Below are positions 41,698 through 50,694 of a stretch of DNA of 64,000 nt, piece after piece. Numbering within the stretch: the first letter of the stretch is position 1; each line of letters opens with the position of its first letter. Position numbers and translations under genes: made by a program. The notes under the pieces are model-generated. The model had not been told where the DNA came from. It saw nothing but the letters and a program-made list of their open reading frames with translations, and searched no databases. This DNA is from Ardenticatenaceae bacterium (GTDB taxonomy: Bacteria > Chloroflexota > Anaerolineae > Promineifilales > Promineifilaceae): positions 17,695-81,694 of the forward strand of contig JACKCD010000027.1 of NCBI GenBank assembly GCA_020634215.1, read 5' to 3'.

Positions 41698-42510
41698 TTA
41701 CCGTCCAAACAACTCTTCAAGAAATGTAGGCGGCGGTTGTGGATACCATTCCCCATCCAAATCGTCGTGTTCCCACCATGTTTCTTTGTCTAGTTGATAA
41801 TCTCGCGTGTAATCCAACAGAATTGTCCCTTCACTATCCAACAATAATATTTTAAGAACACCAATTTCTGCTAGCGGTTTGTGCCGGGTCAATCCATTAA
41901 ACAGATCATCCGCACCCATTATCATCTCACTCACAAAGGTATTGGCAACTTGTGCATCTGGTGTTACTAATTCCAATGTAATCACAGGCCCATAATCATC
42001 TTGCTCAATGCCAAATTGCGTTACAGCAACTGGCATAGGCTGAATCAAGTGCTGCATAGTATCTTTGATCACAGTTTGTGTTTCTGCCGACAACATCTCC
42101 CTTGATTCATAACTTCTACCCCATTCACTTAGATACATTTCCTTCCAATAAATAGTATCTGATCCCCCATTATTCACGGTAACAATACGAACCGCATCAA
42201 CCGGCAAGCTGCCAGTACTTTGCAGGAATACAAGCTCTCGTTCAAGCGCATGTAGATATGTTACATCTTTGGCACTTAATAGCTGATTGGTGGTATCGCT
42301 TTGTAAAGTTACCTCAACAACTTTTCTCTCTGTACCTATCAGGTCAACAGATTTAACTGGTATTTCTTTGCCAAGCAAATGCTCAATGACATTCCTTATC
42401 GGCTCACGGTATTCTCTTGCTTGGGTACGAACAACCCAAAATACTCCACCCACAAGAAGACCTATCCCCCAAATTAACGCAAACTTTATCAAGCTATCTT
42501 TTTTTGACAT
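41698..42510 (-). CDS. Membrane-anchored protein of unknown function
   Basis: 270 residues. One N-terminal helix (FALIWGIGLLVGGVFWVV), then an exported alpha/beta domain with no recognised motif; the C-terminus is acidic and Trp-rich (ETWWEHDDLDGEWYPQPPP). AT-rich with no palindrome copies, unlike the genes to its left. Upstream by 24 bases lies the tail of another gene cut by an IS element, so this may be the second gene of a broken operon. Confidence 0.55.
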   Translation of the reverse strand: MSKKDSLIKFALIWGIGLLVGGVFWVVRTQAREYREPIRNVIEHLLGKEIPVKSVDLIGTERKVVEVTLQSDTTNQLLSAKDVTYLHALERELVFLQSTGSLPVDAVRIVTVNNGGSDTIYWKEMYLSEWGRSYESREMLSAETQTVIKDTMQHLIQPMPVAVTQFGIEQDDYGPVITLELVTPDAQVANTFVSEMIMGADDLFNGLTRHKPLAEIGVLKILLLDSEGTILLDYTRDYQLDKETWWEHDDLDGEWYPQPPPTFLEELFGR

Positions 42511-42534
42511 ATTGAACCACCCATTATTAGAATC

Positions 42535-42720
42535 TCAACATTCACTTATAGGACATGGTGGTAAATTCACGGGACCATATCCATAAAATAGTGTTTGGGA
42601 TGTTACATTTACTTTATAGGGTGAGTCCTCATCCCATTGGGCTCGGCGAGCGTCAATCCAAGTAGCATCTCTCTTTTTAAGCTGAACATTACTAAATTTA
42701 ACATCTAGTGAATTTTTATC
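42535..42720 (-). pseudogene. C-terminal fragment of a gene cut by an IS element
   Basis: About 60 codons remain (from KNSLDVKFSNVQLKKRDA to NLPPCPISEC and a stop). The frame continues into the IS terminal repeat, which shows the N-terminal part was lost at position about 42721. No family recognised. Confidence 0.45.
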
Positions 42721-42794
42721 TGACACCTTATTTTTGCGCAAACAGAGCGCATTTCTATTCAATTTAACATAATCCATGCAAATGGAGGCCGTTT

Positions 42795-43601
42795 CTATTC
42801 AAAGTCTGAGCCACAACGGCCGTTACAGTACCTTTCCAAACAAATAATCAGTTCATCAGCGTAAGGATGCGAGGCCAGCAAATCAATTCGTTTGAGTTGT
42901 CGTGCCCGAAAATAGAGCCGACCCGGCACGGCCAACAAATCGCGCACGATGCGTTTAAGACCCCAATCGGCAAAACGGGAATCGGCTAAAGCCTGGCTAT
43001 GAAAGTCAGCCAGCAAATTATGAGCCAAATCGGTGAGTAAGACCAACGCTTTTTGTGCCATGAAATTCCGCTTACGACGTGCCGATAGATGCAAACCGCT
43101 CTTATCGGCACGAAATTGCTCAATTTCAGCTCCCCCTCTCTGGTTATACCGTTGCATGAAGGCTTTCTTAGAAGGAAAAGAGAGCGTGGTGACGTAGTAG
43201 CTATGTTTGAGTTTTCCTTTATGTAAACGTCTTTTGACCACCACTTGGACAGGTTGACCGAGGTCAAAAGGGGGTGCCACCCAACCCAAGAGGCTTTGCT
43301 CATCATAGACATCCCAACGGGAAACAGAGTCGGCCAACGCTTTGGCTCGCTTACCGGAAAAGCCTTTGCCTAGCACTTGATAACCTCTGGCAAGTAGCCA
43401 ACGTAGGTTTTCGTCTGTGCCAGAACCACCATCAAGGCGGTAAAGTGTGCGTTTTCGTTGCTCTGGTGCTAACTCAAATGAACTTTCGACACCTAGCACC
43501 GCTTGTTGCAAACATTGCATGGTCAACTGGTTACCTGGAAACAGGCCAGACCATAAGGTTTCGTGGTAAGAAATGGCATTGACACGAGCTAATTGGCGCA
43601 C
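42795..43601 (-). CDS. IS transposase, C-terminal part (-1 frame)
   Basis: Continues the transposase begun at 44167. Contains RLDGGSGTDENLRWLLARGY (middle catalytic Asp region) and RYNQRGGAEIEQFRADKSGL, the Y-R-E signature carrying the third catalytic residue in IS4/IS1380-like DDE enzymes. Entry is probably by -1 slippage at A_AAA_AAC (43608-43614): in the shifted frame GKK is followed directly by NRIVRQLARVNAISYHETL. A plain frameshift mutation is the alternative. Confidence 0.75.
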   Translation of the reverse strand: MRQLARVNAISYHETLWSGLFPGNQLTMQCLQQAVLGVESSFELAPEQRKRTLYRLDGGSGTDENLRWLLARGYQVLGKGFSGKRAKALADSVSRWDVYDEQSLLGWVAPPFDLGQPVQVVVKRRLHKGKLKHSYYVTTLSFPSKKAFMQRYNQRGGAEIEQFRADKSGLHLSARRKRNFMAQKALVLLTDLAHNLLADFHSQALADSRFADWGLKRIVRDLLAVPGRLYFRARQLKRIDLLASHPYADELIICLERYCNGRCGSDFE

Positions 43602-44167
43602 AATCCTGTTTTTTTACCACTGGCATACCCTTTTTGACCTCCTTCTGCCTGTTGTCCACAGGGTAAAGCCGATAAATCAAAGTCCAATTCCAAAAAGGCA
43701 CGCCAATCATGATGTCGGACTTGGCTACAACGGTCGCTGATTTGGCGAACGGCAAGCTCCAATTGAGCGAGATTCATTTGAGTTAGGTCATCCAGACCCC
43801 TAGAGAGGGTTGATTGGTCAGCAAAGCCACTAATTCGTTTGACTTGTGCCAATTGTTGCTCTGGACGAAGTTTCGTATTGACAACGGAAATGTACTCACA
43901 GCCGGCTAGAATGCTCACCAAGGTCTGTTCGAGCTTCTCAGCCAGCGTAAAATCGCCGTTTTGGGTCGCTGATGTGACTGATTGTAAAGGTTCTAGGACT
44001 TTTTCGGCCTCATAATAAGCCAACAAAGCCGCTAGGGGTGCATATTGAGTGTTAGTAAATTCGTGGGTCAGACCCAATTCCAGCTTCATCATTTCACGCT
44101 CCTCTTGCTCTAAGTCAAATGAACTTTTTGAGGATCGTGGCACAATGTCTGAAAATAGCCTAATCAA
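43589..44167 (-). CDS. IS transposase, N-terminal part
   Basis: 192 residues. Helical N-terminal DNA-binding region (RISGFADQSTLSRGLDDLT), first catalytic Asp in FLELDFDLSALPCGQQAEGG, and the frame closes shortly after the run of seven A (43609-43615). On its own it lacks the rest of the catalytic domain. Start TTG at 44167 is uncertain. Confidence 0.7.
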   Translation of the reverse strand: MIRLFSDIVPRSSKSSFDLEQEEREMMKLELGLTHEFTNTQYAPLAALLAYYEAEKVLEPLQSVTSATQNGDFTLAEKLEQTLVSILAGCEYISVVNTKLRPEQQLAQVKRISGFADQSTLSRGLDDLTQMNLAQLELAVRQISDRCSQVRHHDWRAFLELDFDLSALPCGQQAEGGQKGYASGKKTGLCAN

Positions 44168-44269
44168 TACCCAAAATCGGAATAGAAATGCCCTCTGTTT
44201 GCAGCTAGGTGTTCAAAATGAATAGAAACCGCCTCTGTTTGCACGTTTTCGTGCAAAAATAAGGTGACA

Positions 44270-45692
44270 AACAAAGCCTCATCGAATTGCTGCTGAGTGG
44301 TTTGGCTCGGATTGATGAATTGGAAAGGGTCGTCGCCAATCAAACAGCAATCATCCATCAGTTACAAGACCAGTTAAGCAAGAACAGCAGTAACAGTAGC
44401 AAACCACCAAGTAGTGATGGTCTCAAAAAACCTAAGACCCGCAGTTTGCGCCAGAAAGGAAAGCGACCGCTTGGTGGGCAGCCCGGTCATAAGGGCAACA
44501 CCTTAAAGATGGTTGCCGAACCAGACTATGTAGAACCGCACCCGCTTTTGCATTGCCCCCATTGTCAGACCGACTTGTCGGAGATAGAAGCGGTCGGGCA
44601 TGAGAAACGTCAGGTGTTCGACATCCCCCCCGTCCGTCTTGAAGTGACCGAACATCAAGTTGAAGTCAAACAATGCCCTGGTTGTGGTCAACAAGTCAAG
44701 GGAGCGTTTCCGCCAGAAGTAAGCCAACCAACCCAATACGGTTCGCGTCTGAAAGCGCAAACCAGTTATCTGAATGTCTACCACTTCATTCCTCTGGCAC
44801 GTACCGAAGAATTGTTGACTGATTTCTATGGACAAGCTCCTGCTGAAGCCGTCGTTATTCAGGCAAACGACGACTTGGCTGAAAAGGTCAAACCCAGTTT
44901 GGACAGTGTGAGACAACAACTGATCCACGCCGCCGCCGTCCATTTCGATGAAAGCGGGTTGCGTGTTGAAAATGAACTACAGTGGCTGCACGTTGCCAGT
45001 ACAACAGGACTGACACATTACCATGTCCACCGCAAAAGAGGACAAGAAGGGATGGACGCGGGGGGCATCTTGCCTGAGTTTAACGGCAAGGCGGTTCACG
45101 ACCATTTTTCCGCTTACTTGCAGTTTGATAACAGCCAGCACTGTTTCTGTAACGCCCATCATCTGCGTGAATTGCAATTTGTGACCGAACAGTATCAGCA
45201 ATCATGGGCGACAGAGTTGGCGCAACTGCTCCTGACTATCAAGGCAGAAGTGGTGGCAACGCCCGAGCCAGCCATGAGTTTGCCGACAGACCGCTTGGCC
45301 TACTACGAGATTGAGTACGATAAGCTTATATGCCAAGGGTTAGCCGCTAACCCACCGCCAATCAATCCGCCGCTCCAAAAACGAGGGCGGCCAAAGCAAT
45401 CACCGCCAAAGAACCTGCTTGACCGCTTGGTGAAGCACAAATCAGGGGTGTTGGCTTTTATGTATGACTTTGCCGTTCCTTTTGACAACAACCTAGCGGA
45501 ACGGGATGTCAGGATGGTAAAGGTCAAGCAAAAAGTATCCGGTGCTTTCCGTACCAAGAACGGTGCAGATACGTTCTGTGCACTTCGTTCTTATATCTCA
45601 ACAGCGCGTAAACAAGGGCAGAATGTGATTGAAGCCTTACATGATGCCTTTCTTGGGAATCCTTTCATTCCCTCTTTGCCAGAGGCTTAGTA
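44270..45692 (+). mobile_element. IS66-family element, left end lost
   Basis: Bounded on the left by the outer repeat of the IS1380-like element and on the right by the cut hydrolase gene. Only the TnpC-type transposase is present; TnpA and TnpB are absent, as in the ISBst12 group or after deletion. No terminal repeats could be identified. Confidence 0.6.
44287..45690 (+). CDS. IS66 family transposase (TnpC), N-terminus possibly truncated
   Basis: 467 residues. Leucine-rich start (ARIDELERVVANQTAIIHQL), SSNSSKPPSSDG and GGQPGHKG, zinc-binding LHCPHCQTDL and VKQCPGCGQQV, the DDE core (AVHFDESGLRV, VHDHFSAYLQF, VPFDNNLAERDVRM) and the C-terminal SYISTARKQG block. The frame stays open upstream (SLIELLLSGLARI is typical family sequence) to a stop at 44260, with no good start codon. 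So the 5' end was probably removed where the neighbouring IS begins; TTG 44287 is only nominal. Confidence 0.85.
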   Translation: MLLSGLARIDELERVVANQTAIIHQLQDQLSKNSSNSSKPPSSDGLKKPKTRSLRQKGKRPLGGQPGHKGNTLKMVAEPDYVEPHPLLHCPHCQTDLSEIEAVGHEKRQVFDIPPVRLEVTEHQVEVKQCPGCGQQVKGAFPPEVSQPTQYGSRLKAQTSYLNVYHFIPLARTEELLTDFYGQAPAEAVVIQANDDLAEKVKPSLDSVRQQLIHAAAVHFDESGLRVENELQWLHVASTTGLTHYHVHRKRGQEGMDAGGILPEFNGKAVHDHFSAYLQFDNSQHCFCNAHHLRELQFVTEQYQQSWATELAQLLLTIKAEVVATPEPAMSLPTDRLAYYEIEYDKLICQGLAANPPPINPPLQKRGRPKQSPPKNLLDRLVKHKSGVLAFMYDFAVPFDNNLAERDVRMVKVKQKVSGAFRTKNGADTFCALRSYISTARKQGQNVIEALHDAFLGNPFIPSLPEA

Positions 45693-46123
45693 GTTACGAT
45701 TTCAGGGCAATCTAAGCGAACCGACCCATCTACACCGCGATACCCGACCAAAACAATATCGTGCTGCTCGATGAACCAGGCCACACGTCCGCCATAAAAT
45801 CGGATATTGGATTCCCCAGGCCCGCCGGAAAGATAGAAAATCGGGGCTACGGTTTGGTTGCCGGTTGAATGAATCCGCGTAATCGGGATGGAAATCAGGC
45901 GAGAATCAGGATCGCTGCGGTTTTCGGGTACCACCAGATCACCGCATTCAGCGGCATATTCCACATCTCTGGCTTCGTAGGTGCAGACTTCAAGATTGAT
46001 GATGTCGTCGGCTTGCGCATTTTGGGGAATTCCCGTCGTTTTGTCCTCGGCGGGATTACATCCTGATATAAATACCGGGAGCAATATTGAGATCGTTAGG
46101 ATAATTTGGATTTTGTTTTTCAC
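45691..46123 (-). pseudogene. Lipoprotein alpha/beta hydrolase (TAP-like peptidase), cut by IS66
   Basis: About 144 N-terminal residues remain. Lipobox LLPVFISGC, then CGDLVVPENRSDPDSRLISI, PIFYLSGGPGES (oxyanion-hole block) and VGYRGVDGS, as in prolyl/tripeptidyl aminopeptidase-like hydrolases. The reading frame enters the IS66 end after DCPEIVTT and stops ten codons later. The nucleophile elbow and the rest of the fold are gone, so it is not functional. Confidence 0.8.
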
Positions 46124-46144
46124 GGATCGTTCCCCTTTCGTTTG

Positions 46145-46542
46145 TCACGCCCCTTGTTTGGGCCAATTCCATGCGTACCAGACAACAAGCCCATTGAACA
46201 GCAGATATCCCGCTCCTAATAAGTATTCCCACCCGAATTGGGCTTCAGCTAAAAACCCAACATTGAATAATAGGAAAACCAAAGCAAAAATTATATTTAC
46301 CCAACGCATCCATTTTGTTTTCCCCACGAGAGAGAAAACAATCATCAATGCTTGAATAACTGCAAGCGGTACTGCGACAAACAACAATAAGTTGTTATCA
46401 ACTGGTGCAGCAATTTCTTGCAGAAGCGATGCCATATCCCCAAACGTCCAGAGCAGAAAATGTGCAGTCCATAAGGCTGCGAGTACGATTTTTACATTTA
46501 TCTTCACATCTACAAATTGGGTATTTTTTTGTTTGTATTCAT
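46145..46542 (-). CDS. DUF6326-like four-helix membrane protein, frameshift near start
   Basis: About 132 residues if one base is restored. Begins FVDVKINVKIVLAALWTAHF and has four helices, resembling the DUF6326 family. The natural ATG (46542, after GGAG) reads MNTNKK and then falls out of frame at a run of seven A (46522-46528); one more A would restore it. The only in-frame start is a distant TTG at 46591 inside the upstream gene. Either a recent frameshift, a phase-variable tract or an assembly error. Confidence 0.55.
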
Positions 46543-46562
46543 TTTTTCTCCATTTTTTCTCG

Positions 46563-47549
46563 TTAACGATCCATGCAGAGACTTTGCACAATGAAGGATG
46601 AAAATGTCATCCTATTTTCGTAGCAATGTTTGACATATCTGTCTTGCATGTGCCACGGTTTGAAGCCGCAAGCGTGATAAAGCCCACGGGCAGCTTTGTT
46701 ACTATCAGAATGAGCAACCGAAGCAAACTCCATCCCGGCGGCGGCCATCTGCTGCATACCGTACAGAAGTATTGCGCGTCCAAAACCGCGCCGTCTATGA
46801 TTCTTGTGCGTGCCTACCGGTTCAAATAGTCCGGTACGGTTCAGATGATCGTGCCAGGTGACGGTGAAAGCCACAAAGGTTCCATCCGGGGCTTGAATGA
46901 CAAACTCCCGTTCGGGCTCATAGCCCGGAGACTCCATGACCCTCCGATACAACTCAGGAGTCCAACCTGCCCCGAAGGCAGAGTTATGCACTTTAGCCAG
47001 AGCGGCTGCATCTTCAATACCTTTAGCCGATTGGAATGAGAAACCCTCCGGAAGCGCAGGCACAGTGACGGATTTGATTGCGATGTGATTCAACACATAG
47101 GGCAAGCCACCATCTGCTTCCCAACCCAACGCCGCCAAAAGTTCAGATCGAGCCGTGTCCTCCCGAAATGCGACTGCGTAGATACAGTCGCCGGCAATAT
47201 CATGCCGGCGCATCAGTTCAACCGTGCGGTCATCGGCGTATTCCAGAACGCCTCGTTCAAAATCACCGCCGCGCAAATCTGGGCGCACTTGAGCGTCATA
47301 ACTCTTGTGTCGGGGGCCTATCAGCAGCCATGCGGCCACCCCTTGATCATCCTCCCAGATTGTCATAGTTTCAGCAGGATCATAATATTTGTTTCCGCTG
47401 TAAATGTGATGGGGGATGTCTCCGGGATGGAGATATCCGCAGTGATTGGTCGCAGCGATTGCTGCGGCATTGAACATTTGGAGCAGACTAAGATCAGCTT
47501 CTCCCGTATATGTGCGCTTTTTCATTACTTTTGTATTCTTTTCCCTCAT
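46563..47549 (-). CDS. GNAT-family acetyltransferase (double domain)
   Basis: 328 residues. Two GNAT-like halves; the second carries the acetyl-CoA loop THKNHRRRGFGRAILLYGMQ and VAHSDSNKAARGLYHACGFK. The first is degenerate (VRPDLRGGDFERGVLEYADD). Substrate unknown. ATG 47549 overlaps the stop of the upstream small gene (TGATG). Alternative start 47525. Confidence 0.85.
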   Translation of the reverse strand: MREKNTKVMKKRTYTGEADLSLLQMFNAAAIAATNHCGYLHPGDIPHHIYSGNKYYDPAETMTIWEDDQGVAAWLLIGPRHKSYDAQVRPDLRGGDFERGVLEYADDRTVELMRRHDIAGDCIYAVAFREDTARSELLAALGWEADGGLPYVLNHIAIKSVTVPALPEGFSFQSAKGIEDAAALAKVHNSAFGAGWTPELYRRVMESPGYEPEREFVIQAPDGTFVAFTVTWHDHLNRTGLFEPVGTHKNHRRRGFGRAILLYGMQQMAAAGMEFASVAHSDSNKAARGLYHACGFKPWHMQDRYVKHCYENRMTFSSFIVQSLCMDR

Positions 47550-47791
47550 CAATCTTGTTGGATGCAATTGACCGACATCAACGGTAACCCCAGGTAATAG
47601 AGACGGCGTAGTAGACCGATTAATGCAGCTTGATCGAATGTGCCGGTCAGTGTAGTGACTGAAGAACCTCCGGCTTCTCGTTCGTCCGTAACTGTCATCT
47701 CCTCAATCCAATCTGACCAATTCGCACTCAAGCAGCCTGAAACTTTGATTTGGTAGATGATTGGTTGATCCAATGTGAGTTTTGTTTCCAT
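47549..47791 (-). CDS. Small conserved protein, paralogue of 53885-54127
   Basis: 80 residues, function unknown. QPIIYQIKVSGCLSANWSDW, a Thr-rich strand with TTLTGTFDQAALIGLLRRLY, and YLGLPLMSVNCIQQD. Nearly the same protein is encoded at 53885-54127. Similar small proteins are widespread beside regulators and transporters in Chloroflexota (recollection, not checked). Coupled to the GNAT gene. Confidence 0.7.
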   Translation of the reverse strand: METKLTLDQPIIYQIKVSGCLSANWSDWIEEMTVTDEREAGGSSVTTLTGTFDQAALIGLLRRLYYLGLPLMSVNCIQQD

Positions 47792-47944
47792 TACTTTCCC
47801 TACAGATTGAGGTTCTTGCTTCCAGCATAGTTGTGAGATGGTGTTAATGTCATGCCCCGAAAGTGTTATCCAGAGGGTGATGTGGCTCAGTTGAATTGTT
47901 TGATGGGATGGGGGCGGGGGACGAGAAACGGCCGTTTCCCCAAA

Positions 47945-49351
47945 TCAAGTCGCGCTTTTCAATTTACGAGCCGTCGCTGCACTGACCGTCACCCTGTGCA
48001 GCGCAGATTGCGCCGCCATCACGCGTTCCTGAGACACTTCCCAGGTCAAATCACGCGCTGCTTCAATCCGCCCTGGCAGCCGCAAAGCGATGAATACCAA
48101 TAGCGCTGTCGCTAAGATCAAGGCCGCCGAGATCAGAAAAACGGTTTGCGGTGGAACCGTGCCAACGATGACCACCACCAACGCTGGGGCCAATAAACTG
48201 CCCAACGAACCAACGGCTCCCTTGATGCCCATCGCCCGCGAACGGTGTTCTTCAGGGGTGATATCCAGGTAAGCGGCACTCAATGCCGGATTCACCAACG
48301 CTTCGCCCAACCCGGCAATGATAAAGGCGGCAATGATCACCCAATAAACATTCGTCAGCATCAACCCGACATATTGGGCGCTGTGCAAAATGAGGCCGAT
48401 GATGAGTATTGGCTTGCGTCCCCACCGGTCGCTGGATTGGCTCAGCGTTAGACTACCAATTAGCGCCGCCCAACCATAAAAACTGATCGCCGCACCCAAC
48501 TGTGCCGTTGACCAGCCCAATTCGTCAAAGACGTAGAACGGCAGTTGCGGATCGATGAAAAACCAGGCGAAGATCATGCTCAAGTTAATGAAGAGCAGGA
48601 TGCCAAAGGCGAGCAGCGGGTGTGGCAGCGATGACCAAAAGGAAACGGCCGTTCCCGTTTCCGGTGCCAATCTTGCAGCTCTTTTTTGGTGAAGAATATC
48701 TCTGCGCCTTTCTTCCCTGGTGTGGGTTTCCGGGATGATGAAAAATGCTATCAGGAAGGTGATCAGCGCCATGCCAATGGATGCCATGAAGGGCGGGCCA
48801 TAACCCCATTTATCGTACAGCAAGCCGCCTACCACTGGCCCAATGATAAAACCGGCCGATGTGCCGCCGCCGATGATACCAATCCAACGCCCACGCTCAT
48901 CTTCGGGCGCGATGTCGGCCACAAGCCCCATCGTCGCTGGCCCTAGCCCTGCCGTCAGCGCCCCCGCCAAACCGCGAATGACGATGAATACCAGTGAAGT
49001 CGCCGCCAGATAATAGCCGGTGAAAGCGGCCGTGTAAACAGCAAATGAACCGAGGATTAACGGCCGTCTACCAAACCGATCCGCCAGTGACCCCATAAAA
49101 GGCGCGGCAATCACGCCCGCCAGTGAGTAAGCCATCACACTCGTTGCCAGGACCGCCACGCCATCGCCGAAATCGCCGATCTTTCTAGCAAAGAGGGGGA
49201 AGATCATGCCGAAACTGGTCATTTGGAGGGCGGTGCAAAGCGCCAAAAGGATGATAATAATGCGAGCACGGCGGGGTTCCATAACGGCCGTTGCCACCCG
49301 TGTCGCCTGCATGACTTTCCCCATGTGGGCGTGATTCTGTAGCGAATTCAT
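47945..49351 (-). CDS. MFS transporter (drug efflux type)
   Basis: 468 residues, twelve helices. Motif A after helix 2 (GSLADRFGRRPLILG), its second-half counterpart SQSSDRWGRKPILIIG, and motif C-like GFIIGPVVGGLLYDKWG in helix 5. Proton-driven export of small molecules is likely. ATG overlaps the upstream SnoaL gene stop (ATGA). An AACGGCCGTT with flanking symmetry (GGGGAAACGGCCGTTTC) lies just after the stop and could form a stem. Confidence 0.9.
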   Translation of the reverse strand: MNSLQNHAHMGKVMQATRVATAVMEPRRARIIIILLALCTALQMTSFGMIFPLFARKIGDFGDGVAVLATSVMAYSLAGVIAAPFMGSLADRFGRRPLILGSFAVYTAAFTGYYLAATSLVFIVIRGLAGALTAGLGPATMGLVADIAPEDERGRWIGIIGGGTSAGFIIGPVVGGLLYDKWGYGPPFMASIGMALITFLIAFFIIPETHTREERRRDILHQKRAARLAPETGTAVSFWSSLPHPLLAFGILLFINLSMIFAWFFIDPQLPFYVFDELGWSTAQLGAAISFYGWAALIGSLTLSQSSDRWGRKPILIIGLILHSAQYVGLMLTNVYWVIIAAFIIAGLGEALVNPALSAAYLDITPEEHRSRAMGIKGAVGSLGSLLAPALVVVIVGTVPPQTVFLISAALILATALLVFIALRLPGRIEAARDLTWEVSQERVMAAQSALHRVTVSAATARKLKSAT

Positions 49352-49806
49352 ACCCTGGCCCCCAATTCCACCATCAATGTGGCCAAATCCATGTAAATCG
49401 TCTCGCGCTGAATCAGTCCCTCGCGCACATCATAAACGGTCACACCCCTAAACTGGATCGTTCTCCCCGTTGGCGCGAGCCGTTCCTCAAAAACGGGTGG
49501 ACCTAATGACCCCGTGTGCGTGCCGGTGAAGACCCACTCCGTGACGACGACTTCCTCGGCGGCAATCGTCCGCTTCACGTCATAATCTATCTCAGCGAAA
49601 CCGGCAAACCAGGCCGGGAAGAACGCGGCGCTTTCTTCTGCGGAACTGGGCGGATTCTCAAAAGCGTCGCCATAAACCCAATCCACGACATAATCCTTTG
49701 CATGTAGGGATTTCATGGTTTCGGTATCTTGCGCCGACAGAGCCGCCACAAACTGCGAAACAATCTCGAAGGCAGAGGGATTGTTTATTGAAGTTTCGCT
49801 CTTCAT
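49348..49806 (-). CDS. SnoaL-like ester cyclase / NTF2-fold protein
   Basis: 152 residues. NTF2 fold of the SnoaL family: FVAALSAQDTETMKSLHAKD, FFPAWFAGFAEIDYDVKRTI, FTGTHTGSLGPP, TGRTIQFRGVTVYDVREGLI. Families of this kind cyclise polyketides or act as stress-linked hydratases; the His/Asp pair cannot be confirmed. GGAGAGG three bases before the ATG. Cotranscribed with the MFS gene. Confidence 0.85.
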   Translation of the reverse strand: MKSETSINNPSAFEIVSQFVAALSAQDTETMKSLHAKDYVVDWVYGDAFENPPSSAEESAAFFPAWFAGFAEIDYDVKRTIAAEEVVVTEWVFTGTHTGSLGPPVFEERLAPTGRTIQFRGVTVYDVREGLIQRETIYMDLATLMVELGARV

Positions 49807-49832
49807 TTGCCTCTCCATTCGTTAGGCAAAGG

Positions 49833-49882
49833 CAATATGCTCTGGGCAGATTTACCGGAACCTAAAACACCAGAGCATATTG
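49833..49882. repeat. Inverted repeat between flavodoxin and SnoaL genes
   Basis: CAATATGCTCTGG and its exact complement CCAGAGCATATTG, 24 bases apart: a 13-bp perfect stem. No U-run follows, so it is an mRNA-stability hairpin or operator, not a typical terminator. Confidence 0.6.
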
Positions 49883-49899
49883 TCCAAGAACAGACTCTT

Positions 49900-50313
49900 T
49901 CAGGTTAAGGATGCAGCAAACGATGCAAACTTGTTGTTTGGTTCGGGGCCGCGATACTTGAACTGACCGACTACTTTCGCGCCTTGTCCTTCTAATGCCC
50001 TTGCCATTTGCCGCAACGTTGAGCCAACGGCCGTCTTGTAGGTGCAAAAGACAATGGTATTCTTGCCCGGCAGATCTCCCATCCGCTCAATGAACCGCAT
50101 CGTTCCTTCTGTTGGGTGTTGCCGAATGAAGAACAGACCCTTCACCCAACTCCCGACGCATATGAGATCAGCTTCTAACATGTCAGCCGGGTCAGCTTTT
50201 GCTACTGATTGCACCCGGCATGTATGCCCCTGATCTGCAAATGTTTTGCTCATTGCCTGCGCAGCCTTGGCGGTGGTGCCGGTACTGCTGTCATAAATTA
50301 TTACGATATTCAT
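49900..50313 (-). CDS. Flavodoxin
   Basis: 137 residues. FMN phosphate loop YDSSTGTTAKAAQAM near the N-terminus, aromatic/hydrophobic loops around GSWVKGLFFIR and CTYKTAVGST. A small electron carrier; partners unknown. ATG with AGGAGG upstream. The longer frame runs into a palindromic repeat. Confidence 0.88.
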   Translation of the reverse strand: MNIVIIYDSSTGTTAKAAQAMSKTFADQGHTCRVQSVAKADPADMLEADLICVGSWVKGLFFIRQHPTEGTMRFIERMGDLPGKNTIVFCTYKTAVGSTLRQMARALEGQGAKVVGQFKYRGPEPNNKFASFAASLT

Positions 50314-50332
50314 CCCAATTCCTCCTGTATAA

Positions 50333-50385
50333 ATGGAGCGCGAGCAGCTTGCCCGCCCTTTGCGGACCGGCAGTCCGCGCTCCAT
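50333..50385. repeat. Hairpin repeat with nested palindrome
   Basis: AATGGAGCGCG and CGCGCTCCATT enclose about 30 bases that include GCGGACcggcaGTCCGC. Lies in the leader between the 2TM protein gene and flavodoxin. Confidence 0.6.
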
Positions 50386-50404
50386 TTTCATTCATGGTTC
50401 AGGC

Positions 50405-50683
50405 TTATTGCTGCTTTGCCGCTCCTCTTTCCATTTCTTTTTCAATCATCCGTTCTGTGGCACCTGATTCGCCGGAAAAAGCAAACACTCTCAACGCGTG
50501 AAGAACCACAGCCAGGCCCCATCCCATCAGCGGCCATATGAACCAAAGATATTCAGTAGATGTGCTGACATTGATAATGATGAGTAAAATGTTTACAGCG
50601 ATGTAAATTGTCAGGTGACGATAAAATCCAACCTTTGCCGTTACTCTCTTTTTTGCTCTCTGATAAGCTTCTTGATTGTTCAT
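50405..50683 (-). CDS. 2TM-domain protein, paralogue of 54149-54421
   Basis: 92 residues. Helix-rich start (NNQEAYQRAKKRVTAKVGFY), two closely spaced membrane helices (LTIYIAVNILLIIINVS and WFIWPLMGWGLAVVLHALRV), charged tail. Matches the 2TM domain found alone or ahead of histidine kinases. Function unknown. Preceded by a tandem 22-base repeat. Confidence 0.78.
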   Translation of the reverse strand: MNNQEAYQRAKKRVTAKVGFYRHLTIYIAVNILLIIINVSTSTEYLWFIWPLMGWGLAVVLHALRVFAFSGESGATERMIEKEMERGAAKQQ

Positions 50684-50694
50684 TAGTTTTCTCC

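Larger units (their letters stand above)
42721..44269 (-). mobile_element. IS element with doubled terminal repeats, IS1380-like
   Basis: About 1.55 kb. Outer inverted repeat TGACACCTTATTTTTGC (42721-42737) and its complement (44253-44269). Inside each end are two copies of a 23-bp repeat, GCAAACAGAGGGCATTTCTA plus TTC, at 42738-42760 and 42778-42800, and at 44180-44202 and 44220-44242, each pair exactly 40 bases apart. The right end carries 10 extra bases between outer and inner repeats. Transposase in two overlapping frames. No target duplication could be assigned. Confidence 0.75.
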
